64,000 nucleotides of DNA. It comes from Pagrus major (taxonomy: Eukaryota; Chordata; Actinopteri; Spariformes; Sparidae). Of this stretch, positions 58,419-64,000 are shown in pieces (the first letter of the stretch is position 1; each line of letters begins with the position of its first letter). The position numbers and the translations under genes are program-made. The notes below the pieces were generated by a model. That model saw only the letters and a program-made list of their open reading frames with translations. It did not search any database and was not told the origin of the DNA. The stretch covers positions 24,991,749-25,055,748 of the forward strand of contig NC_133237.1 of assembly GCF_040436345.1 (NCBI RefSeq). The letters run 5' to 3'.

Positions 58419-59197
58419 GTAAGTACTTTTAACTCATCATAAAACAGGAGAGATTTGATTGTTTCTCTTGTATATTTAAGTATTTCATGTACTCGTTAAT
58501 TCTTGTTTAAAGTGTGAAACATTTTTAGTGCAGATTAATTGTTTGTAGTTTTAACATCAGCTTTGAAACAGCACCAAGCTGTGCTTTAAAAGACAATGGA
58601 CAGCTGAACAGCTGATTACAGGATTTTGTCCATAAGTTATTTTAATTGTTGTGAGATTTAAAAACAGAAGATTATTCTCAATTATTATATTTAACTTTTA
58701 GTTCATATATTTTTACATTACGTCTTATTTTAACATTCATTTATTCATTGACAAATTCAGATTGCTACAACGGTTGATTGTTTATCTTGTGAAGGTTAAA
58801 ATAAAATGAGAATATTTTCTATTTATCTTCAGTCAGTAGGGCAGAGTAAACATTGTTTATTGTGCCTGTTTGAAAATATAGATTATTTAGTGAGACAGTC
58901 ATCTTTGAATCTGAAGTGACGTCTGCTGTAATTTAACACGATGACTGATAATCAGAGATGATATTTAATTACTGTGGTTGAACAGAATTTCTCTGGTTAA
59001 ATTATAATTTTCATTAGTAATCCTTATATATCTGAGGTCAGGGAGAAACTGGTAGTCTTTCAAAATGTAAAAAAAAAAAAACTCTGCTCATGATGTTGAT
59101 GATTACTTTGACACTAAGTCTGAAAGTGTTTGTTAGTTTTCTCTTTTCTCTGACTTAATTTCTAGCGATGTGATGAATGTCCTTGATGTATTTTCAG
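58419..59197 (+). other. J2-C2 intron
   Basis: 779 bp, nearly identical to the J1-C1 intron. No other feature seen. Confidence 0.8.
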
Positions 59198-59526
59198 GCT
59201 CCAGCCTCCCTCCTCCTGTCCTGACAGTCTTCCCTCCATCCAGAGCTGAGCTCCAGTCCAACGAAGCCTCTCTGGTCTGTCTGTCCAGTCAGTCTGTGCC
59301 TTTTGCAGACGTGAGCTGGTTTGCTGCTGGGAGTCCAGTGAGCAGTGGGATCTCTACCAGCACCGCTGTTCAGCAACCGGACCACACTTTCCAAATCAGC
59401 AGCTATCTGGCCATCCAGACGTCAGACTGGAACATGGAGAAGGTTTACACATGTAAAGTGTCTTTGGGCTCCCAGACTGCAGAGAAACACATCAAGAAGT
59501 CAGACTGTCCCACTGAAGAACAGTAG
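59198..59526 (+). CDS. C2: light-chain constant exon (L2/sigma-like)
   Basis: Second constant exon of the locus, with the same length, phase and stop as C1. Landmarks: SSLPPPVLTVFPPSRAEL, ASLVCLSS, DVSWFAAGSPV, VYTCKVSLG, KKSDCPTEEQ. The very low divergence from C1, in coding and non-coding sequence alike, indicates recent duplication or gene conversion. AATAAA lies at 59625-59630. Confidence 0.9.
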
Positions 59527-59624
59527 AGGAGCACAATGACCATTTCAAATCTGCATCTTTACTGTTTGTGCTGTTTGCTCATTACAAGGTTCACATGTTA
59601 GAAAAGATGTGTCTGCATGCTTGT

Positions 59625-59630
59625 AATAAA
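59625..59630 (+). terminator. C2 polyadenylation signal
   Basis: AATAAA in the same context as at C1. Confidence 0.75.
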
Positions 59631-60039
59631 TGTTGTGACAGTTAGGTGGAGGTGTTGTATCAGCTTTGCAACTGCTGCATTTTTCAAAACTCATTCAATA
59701 AAAAAACTCAACAAGAACAAGTTTGTAATCAATTGTTTTCCTGAAAATATCATTTAAAACAGTAATATTCCTTGTGTATTGTAACTTTGACAAGATTTTA
59801 TTTTTCTCCTGATGTCCATCTCACAGATTTCTGCTTAAGTCTCACTCGTATATGTATATCTAAATTCAGAAAGCTACATTGTTTTTAAGTGGTAATCTTA
59901 AATAAAAGCACAACAGACAGATTAATATTACTCTGCCTGGTTTTAGTTGCTTGCAGACGTTAGAAAAATCTGATAAAATGAGCAAATGAAACTGAGTTTT
60001 CATCCTCCGTCAGTGAAGCGTCACCTCTCTCTTCCTTCC

Positions 60040-60125
60040 CAGGATGCACCTGCAGGCCTCCTCTCCTTATTTATAGCTCCATGTAAATGACGAGGTCAAG
60101 TGTCAGCTCTCTGTAAAGTCAGAGG
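60040..60125 (+). promoter_or_regulatory. candidate light-chain control element (copy 3 of 3)
   Basis: Same E-box and octamer-like element as 53491-53575, 3' of C2 and 5' of V6. Confidence 0.45.
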
Positions 60126-60490
60126 GAAGTGAATTAAATCACATTCATCAGTAAGTGAGCAAAGAAACAAATGTATGACAATAAAAGTGCAGGAAGTCTT
60201 TTTCAAATCATGATGTTGTAATATTTTGGGCTCAGGGGGGAGACGTCACCTATGTTGACAATAACGGAGACAGAAGAGATTTTTCCCTTCACAGAAGATA
60301 AGAGAGCAACAAATGTGACAATGCATGCAGGCTGAAGCAAAGCTCCTCCTCCTGTCAGTCACTCTCAGTTTCAGTGTCGTATTAAATTGCTCCTCCAGCA
60401 CCTCCTCTCCTCATCCTCCAAAGCCTCTAATCTGTCAGCAGTAAGCTCACTTTCCAAGTTACAAGGCCATTCTCAGCACACACTGACAAC

Positions 60491-60952
60491 ATGCTGGGGA
60501 CCCTCTGCACTCTCATCACTGCTCTAACATGTAAGGAGGCTGGCTTACTGCAGCTTTGACCTCATGTTGGATTCATCAGTCTGTGTGTTTCTCTTGACTC
60601 CATGTCATCTTGTTGTTTCCAGGTGTGAGTGGTGTGACGGTGGTGACACAGAAGCCTCCTGTTGTGACGCTGAGGAAAGGAGAGACAGCCACCATGGACT
60701 GTAACCTGGGGACTGTTAATAACCGAGTTGCTGTCTGGTACAAACAGGTTCCAGGAGGAGCTCCTCAGTTTGTTGTATATTTTCATCACAGCTTTAGCTC
60801 TCCAACCTATGGTTCTGGTTTCTCCTCTCCAAAGTTCACATCTATTGATCAGTCACAATCAGATTATCGTTTGAGCATCAACAATGTGGAGGAGGGAGAC
60901 TCAGCAGTCTATTACTGTAAAACGTGGGACACCTCTGTTAATGAGCACGTAT
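60491..60952 (+). CDS. V6: light-chain V segment (first family)
   Basis: Leader 60491-60530, V exon 60623-60952. CVSGVTVVTQKPPVV, MDCNLG, VWYKQVPGGAPQ, GSGFSSPKF, INNVEEGDSA, YYCKTWDTSVNEH. The frame is open and the promoter is of type II. It is the counterpart of V3. It lies beyond C2, so it needs a J further right, outside this window, or another mechanism. Confidence 0.88.
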
Positions 60953-60980
60953 CACAGTGATTTACGCTGTGACAAAAACC
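60953..60980 (+). other. V6 recombination signal (12-RSS)
   Basis: CACAGTG, spacer atttacgctgtg (one base changed), ACAAAAACC. Confidence 0.95.
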
Positions 60981-61319
60981 TCCTCACTGATACTTCTGCT
61001 TTTTGAGACTCTGACACTTGTCAACTGATCACAGAGCCATCAACCATTACTCTGTGTAACAACATACACTGTTGAATTCCTACATGAATCTTTAATTGTA
61101 TTTAATTGTACTTTGCCCTCATGCTTTATTAATGGAAACAAAAAAACAAACAATGCACGGGTAAATATGCACCACCTTCATGCATAATATCTGAGATTAT
61201 TTTATAAAACAGACTTTAAATGTTACTGTGTCTTAACACTTAACATTTTTAGTCACAGAAAATTTACAGAAGCTGTTCTGAGTGAAAAAAAACAACATGT
61301 GATTGATATTTCTGAGACA

Positions 61320-61860
61320 TGCAGATAGTGATGATTGTTACACTGGATCCACATGCAAGAGAGGGCAGGCAGGAATATTAATAGATGAAGTTTATTTAGG
61401 ATCAACAGCAGGACCAGGTAAAAACAGCAGGATCTGAGAAACACAACAGATGACTGGACAAAGACTGAACTGAAGACTGGACTTAAATACAAACTACACT
61501 AATGAAGGGAGGAGGTGATGAGACAGATGCAGGGCAGGTGTGGAGGAAAGCAGACTGGGGAGAAACACAAAAAACAGGAGGGAAACAGCAAAAGACCTAA
61601 CAAAAACACAGAAAACACATGAAACAGAAATGAAAGAAGACATAAATGACAGGACCATGACAGGAAGTCTCCATTAGCGGAGCAGAGAGAGGCACTGAGA
61701 CGAGACACTCCAGAACCTGCAGGAAGCCACATCCTTTGAACTGTCCTGGAAAATCTGACCCGAGTCCTTAACAAAGAAATCCACAGTCCAGCAGCAGTAA
61801 ACAACTTAAACACCACAGGCTTATAAAGGCAATCGAAAGAGACGGGGAAGATCTCATTAT
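61320..61860. repeat. dispersed element between V6 and V7
   Basis: Duplicate of 54780-55310, carried along in the duplication of the whole cluster. Confidence 0.6.
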
Positions 61861-62044
61861 TCATGTCACGTTAAAATCCGCTCACATATGGTCAATAGAA
61901 ACGTGATTAATACATGTAAACTGCTACAGATTGTTATATGAAGCCCCTTTAATGTGAAACTGTGCATGATGTAGGTGGTTAATAAATGTTAACAGTGCTG
62001 AGTGTTGAAACTCCTCCTCCTCCTCTTCTCCTCTCCTCAGTGTC

Positions 62045-62051
62045 TTTATAA
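62045..62051 (+). promoter_or_regulatory. V7 TATA box (promoter type I)
   Basis: TTTATAA in the conserved block. The promoter looks intact although the V segment is broken. Confidence 0.65.
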
Positions 62052-62136
62052 GCTTCAGTCTCTCTTCTCCTCACACTCCAACCCTGCTCACCTCTCAGCT
62101 GGACAGTAAGGGACGTTTACACCACACACTGACAAC

Positions 62137-62598
62137 ATGCTGGGGACCCTCTGCACTCTCATCACTGCTCTAACATGTAAGGAGGCTGACTTACTGCAGC
62201 TTTGACCTCATGTTGGATTCATCAGTCTGTGTGTTTCTCTTGACTCCATGTCATCTTGTTGTTTCCAGGTGTGAGTGGTGTGACGGTGCTGACACAGAAG
62301 CCTCCTGTTGTGACGCTGAGGAGAGGAGAGACAGCCACCATGGACTGTAACCTGGGGACTGTTACTGACCGCCGAGCTATTTGGTACAAACAGGTTCCAG
62401 GAGGAGTTCCTCAGTTTGTTTTATATTTTTATCACAGCATGAGCTCTCCAGCTTATGGCTCTGGTTTCTCCTCTCCAAAGTTCACATCTACTCATCAGTC
62501 ATGATCACATTATCGTTTGATCATCAACAATGTGGAGGAGGGAGACTCAGCAGTCTATTACTGTATCACATGGGACACCTCTGTTAATCAGTACGTAT
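62137..62598 (+). pseudogene. V7: light-chain V pseudogene with an FR3 stop
   Basis: Leader 62137-62176 and V exon 62269-62598 align with V4 and V3 throughout (MDCNLG, IWYKQVPGGVPQ, GSGFSSPKF, YYCITWDTSVNQY). After THQS the frame meets TGA at 62502-62504, where relatives have CAA or ACA codons. The promoter, splice sites and RSS are intact, so it could still rearrange and be transcribed, or donate sequence by gene conversion, but it cannot encode a V domain. Confidence 0.85.
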
Positions 62599-62626
62599 CA
62601 CAGTGATTTACACTGTGACAAAAACC
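62599..62626 (+). other. V7 recombination signal (12-RSS)
   Basis: CACAGTG, 12-bp spacer, ACAAAAACC, all intact. Confidence 0.95.
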
Positions 62627-64000
62627 TCCTCACTGATACTTCTGCTTTTTGAGACTCTGACCGGTCTGGATTAAGAGTAAAGTCATGAACCACAGCTCTC
62701 TGTAACTTCTCTACAGAAACAGTGAAAAGTATAATATTTTTTGAACTCCCAAATCTTCTCAACAGGTTCTCACAATTTCTTGCAGTAGATGTAAAAGCAA
62801 TATAACTTTTATTTCCACCTCCTGAGAAAGGCCCCAAAGCCAACTGCTACACAGCTGTTACAGAAACCAACAGTTAACAGATATCTATGCATAAATAACA
62901 AAATGACAGAATGTGGGACTATTTTGGTCATGAGTTTACTACACTGTCTGTAATAAAACATCTTAAAGCAAAAATCTTTTTTGTGTCAGTTTAAGGGTCC
63001 TTGTGTGAAAAAGTCAAAGTGGTTGAGAAACACTGGTCCACTTTTACATATTTATATAGGAAGGCAAACACTCACCTTGGAGTGGATAATACTCACAGAA
63101 AAAAAAATCATGCAACTATTATAAAGGATGAGGAGAGACTGCCTCTCTTCAGTCATCGTCTATACGCCGATGATGTGTGACTCTTGCTTGCAAACAATAA
63201 AAGAACTGCTAGAAAATAAATATTGTGTCGAACTTGGTGTTTTGACCAACTCTCATCTGCACCAGACAAGTGGCTTATTTTCAGTTGCCATGACACTACA
63301 GTAGACATCTCTGCAACACTGTACATAGGTGTCTTTGACATTATATCAGCACTGTTGTTTCCTCACACGCTGTTAGTTCATTTCATTTTATGTTTTAAGT
63401 GAACATTCTGGCAATGTCTTGCAAATTGCTCCTTTAAAGCTTCTGTTAGTGAAATAGTTGATTTTTGAGTCTCATTCCCAGCTTATCAAATACTGACGCT
63501 TTGAGTTTGTGTGTCGGGTCAGCAGCCATCCAGTAGTGTCAGTATCCTACCAACAGGAGTTTTAAACATAGAGGCTCATGAAGATAGGAGACAGGTGGAC
63601 TGTGCTGTAGTCTAGATGCTGCTGGTGGTGGAGTAAAACCACCAGATGAAGATGAAACCTGTCAGTTCAATCACTCAGATTATCATGATGGATAAAGTGG
63701 TGATGGACTGCTCAGCTGTGGGGCTGAAAGACAATGACAGAAACACGACGATATTTAAAGAACAGCATCTGAGGACTGATTGGAAAAAGATCATTGGCCA
63801 GATGTGGTGATGTCATATTTATTCATTTGATTTTGGAAGCATGGGAAACCAGAAGTGACAGTGAAGATAATGGACTGAGAGAATAACAACAAAGGTACAG
63901 GTGAGAGGGAAAACATCTTCCTTGTTGAACTTTTGTCAAACCTTCAATAAAACTGTTTTTTGATGAAAGTGATTTAATGTGAAACCACAAACATGAAAGT
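62627..64000. other. right flank of the locus, no gene recognised
   Basis: No J or C segment follows V7 in the window. A decayed LINE piece near 63130-63250 reads LYADDV then a stop and LLLAN. 63450-63560 is a degraded hairpin MITE (gagtctcattcccagcttat, tactgacgct). Confidence 0.5.

Overview
The window comes from a ray-finned (teleost, probably percomorph) fish genome. It contains an AATK-type gene, AC/GT microsatellites, L2-type LINEs, a piscidin-like secretory signal peptide and a cluster-type immunoglobulin light-chain locus. Most of the six-frame open frames are shadows or intronic; the genes here are built from short exons that have to be read through splice sites.

Region 1 (1-19.4 kb) holds the 5' part of aatk (LMTK1) on the minus strand. 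Exon 1 is at 18516-18570 and the transmembrane exon at 2856-2989, separated by a 15.5-kb intron. The kinase exons lie off the left edge.

Region 2 (20.6-45.8 kb) is a tandem triplication of an 8-8.5 kb unit. Each unit carries one minus-strand gene with a piscidin-type signal peptide (MKC...MAEPGES) but an unusual mature part: pairs of C-x3-C motifs separated by 10-12 residues, i.e. a predicted two-helix, two-disulfide hairpin (alpha-hairpinin-like). The mature peptide is encoded by alternating microexons of 16 or 19 nt (A) and 29 or 32 nt (B), repeated with a period of about 715 bp. Every exon keeps the same phase. The three genes encode 2, 4 and 4 C-x3-C motifs. Flanking introns are almost identical while the microexons are strongly diverged, the pattern expected of a host-defence peptide under diversifying selection. 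Two headless 3' cassettes, LINE insertions and several repeats share the region. This cluster is the most likely undescribed system here.

Region 3 (47.2-62.7 kb) is an immunoglobulin light-chain locus, most like the teleost L2/sigma isotype, all on the plus strand: relic V0, V1, V2-J1-C1, V3, V4, V5-J2-C2, V6 and pseudogene V7. Intact V segments end in a 12-bp-spacer RSS and both J segments start with a 23-bp-spacer RSS. A duplication of about 6.5 kb made the two V-J-C clusters. Two opposed sequences matching the CTCF core motif sit at the border between regions 2 and 3.

Product functions for region 2 are inferred; exon structure, phases, cysteine patterns and repeats are read directly from the sequence.
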